Source: Deltaproteobacteria bacterium (lineage in GTDB: Bacteria; Myxococcota_A; Polyangia; Polyangiales; JADJMO01). Taken from it: 64,000 nt of DNA. A program made the translations under genes and the position numbers. Of this stretch, positions 35,820-45,373 are shown piece after piece; the stretch's first letter is position 1, and the number at the start of each line of letters is the position of its first letter. The stretch spans positions 62,001 through 126,000 of the forward strand of contig JANYDK010000121.1 in the NCBI GenBank assembly GCA_025363655.1, read 5' to 3'. The notes under the pieces are model-generated. The model did no database searches. It worked only from the letters and a program-made list of their open reading frames with translations, and was not told the DNA's origin.

Positions 35820-37895
35820 ATGAGCGAACGGATCCTCTTCCACGGGCTCGCTGCCCAGCGCTTGCGAACGCGGGCGCAGTGGGGCGGGATCATCCTGCTG
35901 ACGACCGTGCTGATGCCGTACGACGTCATCGGCGACGTTCCACAATGGATCTTCGGGCTCCTCGCGGAGCTTCATCCGGCGGCGATCGCGGCGGCTTTTG
36001 CGCCCACTGCGGCGGGAATCACGCTCCTCGTGGCGCGAAAGACCACGAAGCGGGCTTCGACGTTGGCGTTCGTGGTGCTCGCGACGCTCTTGGCGATGTC
36101 GCTCCTCGTGCGCATCGGCGCCGATGCGTCGGCGTGGGAGACGTTGAAGCTCCCCGACACCATCGCGCGGCGCACGGTGCCGGCGATTCTCGCGATGGCG
36201 CTCGCGGGGGCGGGGGCCAATCTTTCCTTTCAAGAGCACACGCGCAAGGCGTCGCAGGTGGTGCTCGGCGTCGCGCTGGTGCTGATCCTCGGGTTCTATT
36301 TGTGGCCGGCGCATGGGGAGTCGCCGGCGGGGGCGGTGGTTCGTCTCGCGCGCGCGATCCCCGATTTACCCGGGCGGTTCGCGGTCGGGATGCTCTTCAT
36401 CGTGCTTTTCGTGCTCTTTCCGTTGTTCGCGGTGCTGGGCGCAACGGTGCATGCGCTGGTGCCGGCGAAGCGCGATCAATCGATCGCCGGGCTCATCGCG
36501 CAGCTCGGGTTGCCGCTCCTCCTCGCGCTCCTCGTCTATCGCGGGCTCATCACCGGATCGGCGGGCGCAGGTGTGCTCGTGACGTTGGCGACGGCCGCAT
36601 TTCTCGCGGCCGCGCTCATGCTGGTGACCGCGTCGACCGAGCTGCTCGTCGACGAGTACGTCGGCAAGGACGACGAGCTCGAGCTCCCGAAAGGGCTGCC
36701 GCGCAACCGCGCCGCGATCGTCACCTTCGCCTCCGCGGTGGTGATCGTGATCGTGCAGGCGGCCCTCGCGCGGCCTCCGAAGAAGGGCGTCGAGTGGAAG
36801 CTGCACGCGCCCACGCCGAACGAAGAGAAGCTCTATTCCGAGGGTTTTCCCGCTTGGAATCGCGCGCGTCGGGCGTGGGGCGAGAAGCTCGGCGAGGCGG
36901 GGAGCGCCGAAGAAATGGTCGAGCTGAAGGCGACCAACCACGCGATGAAGGAGATGGCGAAGGGGCTCGATCCCAAGCTCGAGAGCGCGATCGCCGCGCT
37001 CGCCGACGAAGGTGACGAGCTCGACGTCGCCGGGCGCAAATTCGATCGCCTGATCATGGACGTCAACGACGCCGCGCGCGCGGCCAGCGTGCCCTTCTAC
37101 GTCGATCCGAGCGTGCAGCTCGCGGAGACGAAGAACGGCCTCCTCCGCACGTTTCGCATCACCACCTATCGCATCGAGAAGGTCCACCCGGTGAAGATCG
37201 ACGGCGCCGAGTTCGCGGCGCTGCAGGTGAAGACGCTCGGCGGATACGGCGGCCATGGCGGGCTCCTCGGCTTCTCGCGCGACGCGCAGCCCTTCGCGCT
37301 CGTCCTTCTCGACGAGATCGATGCGACGGTGCGCGATTGGCAGAAGAGCATCGACGACGGCGAGCCCGCCTGCGTCGAGGGCTTCTTCGGGCTCTCGTCA
37401 CCGGCCCTCGAGCATTGCGGAAAACTGCTTGAAACGCTGGGAAAAAACGGCGATTTGAAAGAAGCGCTGACGACGATGACCGAGCGGCACGAGCTGCAGC
37501 ATCAGGTCGACGGCCCCCACCTGACGACCTCGCCGCTCGTCGATCGTCACATGGTCGGCTACGCCGAAGACGCGATCGAGCGCACCAACCGCGAGCTCTC
37601 CGCCTACCTCGCGGAGATGACCAGCGCCGCGCCCCCGAAGCTCGGCCTCGTGCACACGCTCCCCTTCGCGCTCCTCTCGTCGGGCGGCGCCGAGCATCAC
37701 GTGGCGGTGATCCTTCTCAGCGCGATGACCGGTCGCGAGGTGCCACGCGCGAGCGATCGTCATCGTGACTTGGACGAGCTGGAGCAGGCCTTCGAAGAGC
37801 TGAGCGCCATGTCCGACGACGAGCTGCGAAAGAAGGCGGCCGAGACGTGGAAGAAGGCCTTTGGTGGGACGCTGGCGGAGGTGAAGTCGCCCTGA
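35820..37895 (+). CDS. polytopic membrane protein with HEXXH metallopeptidase-like site
   Basis: This 691-residue protein has about nine transmembrane helices in its first 320 residues (for example VGMLFIVLFVLFPLFAVLG, IAGLIAQLGLPLLLALLVY). A soluble C-terminal domain follows. It contains HELQH at residues 557-561, an HEXXH zinc-binding motif, and RELSAYLAE (Glu592) about 31 residues further on, a plausible third ligand as in gluzincin peptidases. The family is not recognised. It lies in the same direction as the beta-propeller gene, 43 bp downstream. Proteolysis at the membrane is an inference from the motif. The soluble domain side is not determined. Confidence 0.7.
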   Translation: MSERILFHGLAAQRLRTRAQWGGIILLTTVLMPYDVIGDVPQWIFGLLAELHPAAIAAAFAPTAAGITLLVARKTTKRASTLAFVVLATLLAMSLLVRIGADASAWETLKLPDTIARRTVPAILAMALAGAGANLSFQEHTRKASQVVLGVALVLILGFYLWPAHGESPAGAVVRLARAIPDLPGRFAVGMLFIVLFVLFPLFAVLGATVHALVPAKRDQSIAGLIAQLGLPLLLALLVYRGLITGSAGAGVLVTLATAAFLAAALMLVTASTELLVDEYVGKDDELELPKGLPRNRAAIVTFASAVVIVIVQAALARPPKKGVEWKLHAPTPNEEKLYSEGFPAWNRARRAWGEKLGEAGSAEEMVELKATNHAMKEMAKGLDPKLESAIAALADEGDELDVAGRKFDRLIMDVNDAARAASVPFYVDPSVQLAETKNGLLRTFRITTYRIEKVHPVKIDGAEFAALQVKTLGGYGGHGGLLGFSRDAQPFALVLLDEIDATVRDWQKSIDDGEPACVEGFFGLSSPALEHCGKLLETLGKNGDLKEALTTMTERHELQHQVDGPHLTTSPLVDRHMVGYAEDAIERTNRELSAYLAEMTSAAPPKLGLVHTLPFALLSSGGAEHHVAVILLSAMTGREVPRASDRHRDLDELEQAFEELSAMSDDELRKKAAETWKKAFGGTLAEVKSP

Positions 37896-37901
37896 TGGTG
37901 C

Positions 37902-38831
37902 TCACCTATAAACGCTCTCCGCCCGCCCAGAGAACCGTCGCGCGAGACGCTCGACCTGCTCGACGACTGGGAGAAACGCGCGTGGATCGTTCGTCAGCGG
38001 CAGACGGACGCCGAGGAGGCCGCCGTTGATGCGGACCTCTCCCATGCCACGAAGCGCGAGCACCATGCCGCGACCCTCGTCGTCGAGATCGGCAGGTATC
38101 GAAGTCCCGATCGCCAGCGCAAGGTCGATCGCGAAGGTGCTCTGCTCGACCCGCGTCATCGCCGCTTGGAAGCGAAGGCCGGAGGTTTCACCGCTGAACG
38201 TGAGAGGCGAGCTGGTGAAGGCGTGCCCACGGACTGCCGCGGCGTCACGCCAGGTGTCGACGTGCGCGCGAACGTCTGCTGCGGGAGCGACGTCGGCCGC
38301 CGACTGGATGAGGCTCCGGACCAGCGCGACCGACGACCGCACCGTCTCGATCAGCATGTCTTGGCTTTCGAGCCGTGCATCGAGGCGAACGCGGCGATCG
38401 TCGAGATCGAAGTCATCGGTCCCGAGCCGGGCGATCGTCGCGCGGACGGGCGCCGTCATCAGGGCCCGCACGCGTTCGGGGTCGTCGCCGCGCACTTCGT
38501 AGGCGTCGTCGAAGGGCGCATCGCCGAGCTTCACGTCACTGACCCCGAGCAAGCGCGCGATCTTTTCCATGAACCGCGTCGGATGCAATTGAAGCCCGAA
38601 ATCGAGGGGAATCGGCAGAAACGCCTGCCCGCTGAGCATGCCGTCCCACGTCGCGCTCTGCGTCTCGTTGAAGAAGACCGAGACCCCGTCGAGCACGCCG
38701 CGGAGCGAGATCGCGTCGGGAAGGCGCATCCGAAGGTTGTTGTCCGGGTGCGGGGCGCTCCACCGCGGCTCCGCGTGCATGAGCAGCCCGAGCGTCTGGG
38801 CGGCGACATTCCAGTACGTGGGGAGGGACAT
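37902..38831 (-). CDS. protein of unknown function
   Basis: A 309-residue soluble protein, MSLPTYWNVAAQTLGLLMHA onward, with mixed alpha/beta content and acidic character. There is no signal peptide, membrane helix or catalytic motif. ATG 38831 has GGGAGGG-like sequence a short distance upstream. Its stop is 6 bp from the convergent HEXXH gene and it diverges from the MoxR-operon start. Codon bias is strong. I cannot assign it. Confidence 0.6.
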   Translation of the reverse strand: MSLPTYWNVAAQTLGLLMHAEPRWSAPHPDNNLRMRLPDAISLRGVLDGVSVFFNETQSATWDGMLSGQAFLPIPLDFGLQLHPTRFMEKIARLLGVSDVKLGDAPFDDAYEVRGDDPERVRALMTAPVRATIARLGTDDFDLDDRRVRLDARLESQDMLIETVRSSVALVRSLIQSAADVAPAADVRAHVDTWRDAAAVRGHAFTSSPLTFSGETSGLRFQAAMTRVEQSTFAIDLALAIGTSIPADLDDEGRGMVLALRGMGEVRINGGLLGVRLPLTNDPRAFLPVVEQVERLARRFSGRAESVYR

Positions 38832-39081
38832 CGGGGCACTTAACCATGCCAAGGTCGGAACGTGGCCGAACGTCCCAACCCTTGCGGCAGGGCGACCACG
38901 TCAATGCCGGGTAAATCCGCAGGTCTAACCCCTCGCTCGAGCCCGTTTTGGCGCTACGCTGCCTCCTGGGGGCCTTTGGCACCCGGCAAGCATCGGAAGA
39001 TCTCGGGTAGGTAGGCGTAAGGGAACTTTTGGTCGCGCGATACGTCTTGATGAGAGCCGAGGCGAGGAGAACCCCAGAGTC
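38832..39081. other. intergenic region upstream of the MoxR operon
   Basis: This 250-bp stretch separates two divergent genes and must hold the promoter of the 39082-48603 operon. I see no convincing sigma-70, sigma-54 or operator sequence. GAGGAG near 39065-39070 is about 12 bases from the ATG at 39082, a wide spacing. Confidence 0.35.
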
Positions 39082-41175
39082 ATGAGTAGTGACCCGCACC
39101 CGCAATCCGACGAGCCGATGTCCAGCCCCAGCTCCCGAAGGGCCCACGCGCACGAAGAGGCCCAAGCCGCCGCCGCCGCCGACCTTTCCCCACGTATCGC
39201 CGACGCCGGGCTTCGTCGCATCGGTCGTTTGGCCCGCGCCGCCGAGCGTCGCATGCGCCTCGGGCGCTCGCTCGAATACGGCACCACCGCCCTCGCGCTG
39301 GCCCTCTTCGGAGGCGCGGTCACCCTCGCGTGCACGAAGACGGGGTTCCTCCAAGATCCGACGGCGCGCAAAGCGTTGATCGCGCTCGGTGCTTCGCCGC
39401 TCATCGCTGCCGCGGTCGGTTGGCTCCGTCGCCTTCCGCCGATGGCCGGCGCCATCGCGCTCGATCGCCAGGCCGGCCTCGCCGATCGTCTGGCCACCGC
39501 GCTCGCCTTCTCCGAAGAGAAGAATCCCTCGAAATTCCAGCTCGCGGCCATCGCCGACGGCGTGAAGCACGTGAAGAGCGCGAGCCCGCGTCGCGCCGTG
39601 AAGATTCCCGTTCCGCGCGATTTGGTGGCCGTCGTCGCCCTCGCTGGCGTCGTCGCGCTCGTCGCCACGCTCGAAATCCGCAAGCACACGCCGGTCGCGC
39701 ACACCGCGCAAATCAACGCCCTCGAGATGGAGCCCGACGACCTCGAGGCCCTCGAAGATTTTGCACGCCAGATGCAAGATCACGCGCACACGCCGGAAAT
39801 GCAGGCGGTGGTGCAGGAGTTCAACCAGCTCGTCGAAGATCTGAAGAACAAGCACATCGATCGCAACGAGGCGTTCAAGCGGATGGCCGAGCTCGACATG
39901 AAGCTCGCCAAGCAGAACGAGCTCGACAAGAAGGCGCTCGACGAGGCGATGAAAAAAGTCGGCGACGAGCTGAAGAAGAATGAGCTGACGAAAGAGGTCG
40001 GCCAGGCCCTCACCAAGGGCGACAAAAAAGAGGCTGAAAAGAAGCTCAAAGAGCTCGCCGACAAGCTCAAGAAGAAGGACATCAAGCTCTCCGACGAGCA
40101 GAAGAAGGCGCTCGCCGACGCGCTGAAGAAGGCCTCGATGCGCGATCGCGAGAAGGCGCTCGCCGAGATGAAGGCCGCGCGCGAGAAGCTCCAGGCCGAG
40201 CTCGAGAAGGCGCGCGCCGAGAAAGAAAAGAACGGCGGCAAAGAGACGCCCGAGCAAGAGAAAGATCGGAAAGAGAAGGAGAAGCAGCTCGAGCGCCTCG
40301 ATCGCGACGAGAAGGAGCAAGAGTCGGCCGACCGACAGCTCGACAAGCTCGACCGCGATCTCGCGAGCGCCGCCGACGACATCATGAAAGACCTCGGCCT
40401 CTCCGCCGCCGATCTCGACGCCGGCGCCGAGGACATCAACAAGATGGCCGAGGACGACATGACCGACGAGGAGCGCGAGGAGCTGCGTCAGCGCCTCAAG
40501 GAGCTCCACGATCTGCTCGTCCAGCAGGGCAAGCTCACGCCCGAGCAAATCGCCAAGCTGAAGGAGTTCGCGAAGAAGGCGAAGGGCGGCAAGGGCAAGG
40601 GGAAGAAGGGCAAAGGCAAGAAGGGCCCGAACGGCGAGTTCGATCCCAACGGCGATCCGAACGGCGACGGCCAAGACGGTGACGGCGACGACGGCGACGG
40701 CAAAGACGGCGACGATCCGAACGGCGATCCGAGCGGCGGCGGCAAGTGGACGATCGGCCCGGGCGGCGAGAAAATCCCCGTCCCCGGCAGCGGCGCTGGC
40801 CAAGGTGGTCAGGGCGACGGGCAAGGCGGGCAGGGCGACGGCCAAGGTGGTGGCGACAAGCCTGGCGGCCAGGGCAACGGACAAGGTGGCAAGAGCTGGG
40901 GCACCGGCACCGGCGGCGCGCTGCTCGGCCCGAAGACCAACAACAAGGTCGGCACGCAAGACATCCAGATCACCGGCGCCAACGCTGGCGAGGGCCCGAA
41001 GCGCAGCGAGGTCATCCTCGGCGCGGCCGACAAAGGCTTCGTCGGAACGGGCTACAAGAAGGTCTACGACGAGTACAAGACGGTCGCCGAAGAAGCGTTG
41101 AAAGCAGACGAAATTCCCGCTGGCTATCGCTTCTACGTACGGCGGTATTTCGATCTGATCCGACCGCGCGAGTGA
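39082..41175 (+). CDS. large membrane-anchored coiled-coil protein of the MoxR operon
   Basis: This 697-residue protein has two membrane helices (about residues 70-90 and 105-120) and a third near 180-200. Next comes about 330 residues of extremely charged coiled coil (Lys/Glu/Asp/Ala, about 210-530), then a Gly/Asp/Asn/Gln low-complexity tail with GQGGQGDGQGG repeats (about 540-620). The C-terminal motif ends YRFYVRRYFDLIRPRE. The architecture resembles low-complexity membrane proteins found beside MoxR operons elsewhere. As first gene of the operon it is the likely envelope partner of MoxR. Function unknown. A 70-bp repeat follows its stop by 10 bp. Confidence 0.75.
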   Translation: MSSDPHPQSDEPMSSPSSRRAHAHEEAQAAAAADLSPRIADAGLRRIGRLARAAERRMRLGRSLEYGTTALALALFGGAVTLACTKTGFLQDPTARKALIALGASPLIAAAVGWLRRLPPMAGAIALDRQAGLADRLATALAFSEEKNPSKFQLAAIADGVKHVKSASPRRAVKIPVPRDLVAVVALAGVVALVATLEIRKHTPVAHTAQINALEMEPDDLEALEDFARQMQDHAHTPEMQAVVQEFNQLVEDLKNKHIDRNEAFKRMAELDMKLAKQNELDKKALDEAMKKVGDELKKNELTKEVGQALTKGDKKEAEKKLKELADKLKKKDIKLSDEQKKALADALKKASMRDREKALAEMKAAREKLQAELEKARAEKEKNGGKETPEQEKDRKEKEKQLERLDRDEKEQESADRQLDKLDRDLASAADDIMKDLGLSAADLDAGAEDINKMAEDDMTDEEREELRQRLKELHDLLVQQGKLTPEQIAKLKEFAKKAKGGKGKGKKGKGKKGPNGEFDPNGDPNGDGQDGDGDDGDGKDGDDPNGDPSGGGKWTIGPGGEKIPVPGSGAGQGGQGDGQGGQGDGQGGGDKPGGQGNGQGGKSWGTGTGGALLGPKTNNKVGTQDIQITGANAGEGPKRSEVILGAADKGFVGTGYKKVYDEYKTVAEEALKADEIPAGYRFYVRRYFDLIRPRE

Positions 41176-41185
41176 GCGAGCTTCG

Positions 41186-41255
41186 CGTTTCGCCAAAGAT
41201 TGCTTCGCAACTTTGGCCGCTTCGGTCAATCTCGCTCCGCTCGGTTGCCGAAGCC
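41186..41255 (+). repeat. 70-bp two-hairpin dispersed repeat, copy 2
   Basis: Identical to 13147-13216 at 68 of 70 positions. The same two hairpins form, here with a UUCG-type loop in the first (CCAAAGATTGC-TTC-GCAACTTTGG). It starts 10 bp after the stop of the coiled-coil gene and is followed by CCGAACGA/TCGTTCGG (41253-41270), an extra exact 8-bp inverted repeat with a 2-base loop. It lies within the MoxR operon, between the first and second genes. Confidence 0.75.
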
Positions 41256-41361
41256 GAACGAACTCGTTCGGCTGGCTCCAGGTGCGTGATATTCCTTTCC
41301 AGCTCCCAAATTTCGGGCGCGCCGCGTGGTGCGCTCGGAGATCGGGATCGGAGGACTCTCC

Positions 41362-42387
<1,026 letters not shown>

Positions 42388-42412
42388 GTCGGCGACGGAA
42401 AGAGACCGATCC

Positions 42413-43399
42413 GTGGGTATTTTCGACTTCCTCAAGAGCGCGGCGCCGGCCTCGATCCGCGCGCGGCGTGCGCGCGCCGTGCCCGAGGGGGACGATCTCT
42501 TCGACGACGCCTTCCAACGGAAGCTCGAATACCTGGCCATCGTCTCGCGTAAGGTCTTCTCGGGTCGCCTCCGCGCCGAGCGGCGCACGAAGAAGACGGG
42601 CAGCGGCATCGAGTTCGCCGATCACCGCGAATACGCGGCCGGCGACGACTTCCGCTACCTCGACTGGAACGTCTACCAGCGCTTCGGAAAGCTCCTCCTC
42701 CGCCTCTACGAAGAGGAAGAGGACTTGAGCATCTACATGCTCGTCGACGCGTCGCGCTCGATGGGCTTCGACTTCCACGCACGTGAGGGCGCCGGCGCCA
42801 CCGGCAAGGGCCCGAAGATTCGCTACGCCAAGAGGCTCGCGGCGGCGCTCTGCTACATCGGCCTCGCCAACCTCGATCGCGTCAGCGTCTCTGCCCTCAG
42901 CAACCGCGTGAAGGAGCGGATGGCGACGACGCGCGGCAAGCAGCGCATCTATCGCGTCTTCCAGTTCCTCCGCAGCGTCGACGCCGAAGGTGCCACCGGG
43001 CTCGAAGACGCTCTCAAGCAGTTCGTGGCGCAAAACAAGCGTCGCGGGCTCGCGGTCTTGATCTCCGATCTCTACGATCCAGAAGGCTTCCAAGAGGGCA
43101 TCAACGTCCTCCGCTACAATAAGTTCGAGCCCTTCGTCCTCCACGTCGTCGATCCCGACGAGGCGCACCCCAAGCTCAACGGCGACGTTCGGCTCTACGA
43201 CTGCGAGACCGGCGACGAGCGCGAGGTGACCGTCACCCAGAGCGTGCTCGACAAGTACGCCGCCGCGCACGAGGCCTACCTCAAGGAGATCGAGACCTTC
43301 TGCACCAACAAGCAGGTCCCCTACTTCCGCGCCGACATCACCGTTCCCTTCGACGACCTCATCCTCCGCATCTTCCGACGCGGCGGATTTCTCCGCTGA
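42413..43399 (+). CDS. DUF58 protein
   Basis: A 328-residue cytoplasmic protein. The DUF58 signature region DHREYAAGDDFRYLDWNVYQ is clear, followed by a vWA-like domain with MLVDASRSMGFDF carrying a DxSxS MIDAS motif. DUF58 proteins are routine partners of MoxR ATPases. The GTG start at 42413 lies 25 bp after the moxR stop. No membrane helix or signal peptide is seen. It may bridge the ATPase and the membrane vWA proteins encoded downstream. Confidence 0.92.
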   Translation: MGIFDFLKSAAPASIRARRARAVPEGDDLFDDAFQRKLEYLAIVSRKVFSGRLRAERRTKKTGSGIEFADHREYAAGDDFRYLDWNVYQRFGKLLLRLYEEEEDLSIYMLVDASRSMGFDFHAREGAGATGKGPKIRYAKRLAAALCYIGLANLDRVSVSALSNRVKERMATTRGKQRIYRVFQFLRSVDAEGATGLEDALKQFVAQNKRRGLAVLISDLYDPEGFQEGINVLRYNKFEPFVLHVVDPDEAHPKLNGDVRLYDCETGDEREVTVTQSVLDKYAAAHEAYLKEIETFCTNKQVPYFRADITVPFDDLILRIFRRGGFLR

Positions 43400-43423
43400 T
43401 CACGCGCATTCCATAAACACGCA

Positions 43424-45373
43424 ATGCACTTCCTCGGCCTCCCCCTCGCCTCGCTCGCGCCATACATGGCTGCGGCGGCGGCCGTCGCGGTGGGCCTCTA
43501 CATCCTCAAGCTGCGCAGGCGCCCGGTACCGGTGCCGTTCTCGCCGCTGTGGACGCGCATCCTCCGCGACAAAGAAGCGACCAGCCTCTTCTCGCGCCTC
43601 AAGCGCATTCTCTCGCTGCTCGTCCAGCTCATCCTCCTCGCGCTCCTCTTCCTCGCGCTGATGGATCCGCGCTCGGCGGTCGAGGTCGTGAAGGGGCGCA
43701 ATCTCGTCGTCCTCGTCGACACCTCGGCGTCGATGCAGGCGTCCGACGGCGGCGGCGAGCGGGGCAAGCCGCGCATCGAGCTCGCGCGCGACGAGCTCCG
43801 CAAGTTGGTGCAAGGGCTCGGAGCGAGCGATCGCATGCTCATCGCTTCGATGGACGCGGTGGTGACGCCGCTGACGCCGATGACCGGTGACGCCGCGCGC
43901 CTCGATGCCGCCGTCGACAGCGTCAAGGCCGTCGATTGCCGCGCCGATCTCGCGCGCGCCCTCCGCTTCGCCATCGACACCCTCCGCAACGTCAAAGAGC
44001 CGGAGATCGTCATCATCAGCGACGGCGTCCTCGGCGACCCACGCGACGCGCTCGGTGAGGTGCACCTCGGCGAGACCAAGCTCAGCTACGTGCCCATCGG
44101 CACCGGCAAGCGCAACGTCGCCATCACCCAGTTCAGCGTCCGTCGCTATCCGCTCGATCGCGCGCGCTACGAGGTGATGCTCGAGGTGCAGAACCTCGGC
44201 GACAAAGACGAGCAAATCGAGCTCTCGCTCTACGGCGACGACGTCCTCGTCGATCTCTCCAAGCTCTCGATCAAAGCCGGCGAGCGGCTCCCGCGCTTCT
44301 ATCCCAGCCTCGGCGGCGCCAGTCGTTCTCTCGAAGCCCGCATCGCGGTCGTCACCCCCGAGCTGCCGCGTCGCGACGATCTCACCGCCGACGATCGCGC
44401 CTTCGCGGTCTTGCCCGAGCGTCGTCGCACCAAGGTGCTGGCGGTCACGCCGGGCAACACCTACCTCGAGGCGGCGCTGCTCCTCGACGAGTACCTCGAC
44501 GTCAACGTGGTGACGCCGAACCAGATGAACGACGCGCTCGGCAAAGGGAAATACGACGTCGCCATCTACGACGGCGTCACGCCTTCGCTGAAGCCCGGGC
44601 TCCCCGCGCTCTACCTCGATCCACACGGCAACGACGGCCCGGTGAAGGTCGATACGAAGCCGACGCCGGAGCCCGAGTTCGACGCCAAGCTCGAGCGAAA
44701 GCACCCGATTTTGCGCTGGACCGCGTTCGACAACATCGGCATTGCGCAGGCCTTCAGGCTGACGCCGCTCGAAGGCGACAAGATCGTCGGCGCTTCGAAC
44801 GCCGCGGGACCCATCCTCGTCGCCGGTCAGCGGCAGAGCACCAAGTTCGTCGTCCTCTCCTTCGACGTGCGCCAGAGCGATCTTCCCTTGCGCATCGCAT
44901 GGCCTGTTTTCCTGCTCAATTGCATCAACTGGTTCGTCGAGGAAGACGCCGAGTACCTCTCGTCGTTCAAGACCGGTGACGTCTGGCACGTGCCGGCGCC
45001 GCTCGGCGTCTCGAGCAGCGCGGTGCTCGTCGACCCGCACATGAAGAAGCACGTCGTCCCGGTGCAAGAAGGACGCGCCGTCTTCTTCGGCGTCGAGGCC
45101 GGCTTCTACCGGCTCCAGGCTCCCGAGGGCACGCCCGGCGCGACGAGCCAAGACGGCGTGAAGCGCGACGTGCTCTTCGCCGCCAACCTGGTCGATCCGA
45201 CCGAGTCGGCGATCGCTCCCAAAACGGAGATCACCATCGACGGGAAGAAGGGCGGCGTCGTCGCCGGGTTCAAAGTCGGCGTGCGCAAAGAGCTCTGGAT
45301 CTACCTGCTCATCGCCGTCATCGTCATCGCCGCCGTCGAATGGTGGACCTACCACCGGAGGATCTCGGTATGA
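43424..45373 (+). CDS. BatA-like membrane vWA protein
   Basis: This 649-residue protein has an N-terminal helix (MHFLGLPLASLAPYMAAAAA), a second helix (LSLLVQLILLALLFLALM, about 65-82), and a vWA domain beginning NLVVLVDTSASMQ with the MIDAS DxSxS. A long beta-rich region and a C-terminal membrane helix (WIYLLIAVIVIAAVEWW) follow. This is the BatA-type layout (aerotolerance operon proteins), but longer than BatA's usual 320-340 residues. It overlaps the next gene by 4 nt (ATGA), so the two are translationally coupled. Probable envelope partner of MoxR. Confidence 0.85.
   Translation: MHFLGLPLASLAPYMAAAAAVAVGLYILKLRRRPVPVPFSPLWTRILRDKEATSLFSRLKRILSLLVQLILLALLFLALMDPRSAVEVVKGRNLVVLVDTSASMQASDGGGERGKPRIELARDELRKLVQGLGASDRMLIASMDAVVTPLTPMTGDAARLDAAVDSVKAVDCRADLARALRFAIDTLRNVKEPEIVIISDGVLGDPRDALGEVHLGETKLSYVPIGTGKRNVAITQFSVRRYPLDRARYEVMLEVQNLGDKDEQIELSLYGDDVLVDLSKLSIKAGERLPRFYPSLGGASRSLEARIAVVTPELPRRDDLTADDRAFAVLPERRRTKVLAVTPGNTYLEAALLLDEYLDVNVVTPNQMNDALGKGKYDVAIYDGVTPSLKPGLPALYLDPHGNDGPVKVDTKPTPEPEFDAKLERKHPILRWTAFDNIGIAQAFRLTPLEGDKIVGASNAAGPILVAGQRQSTKFVVLSFDVRQSDLPLRIAWPVFLLNCINWFVEEDAEYLSSFKTGDVWHVPAPLGVSSSAVLVDPHMKKHVVPVQEGRAVFFGVEAGFYRLQAPEGTPGATSQDGVKRDVLFAANLVDPTESAIAPKTEITIDGKKGGVVAGFKVGVRKELWIYLLIAVIVIAAVEWWTYHRRISV

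Noticed and set aside
38965-38990. Sigma-54-like TTGGCAC...GCA sequence upstream of the MoxR operon
   Set aside because: The -12 element does not match TTGC at the fixed spacing.
43400-45355. 651-codon minus-strand frame opposite the BatA-like gene
   Set aside because: Antisense artefact; the plus strand has a vWA domain and coupled overlap with the next gene.
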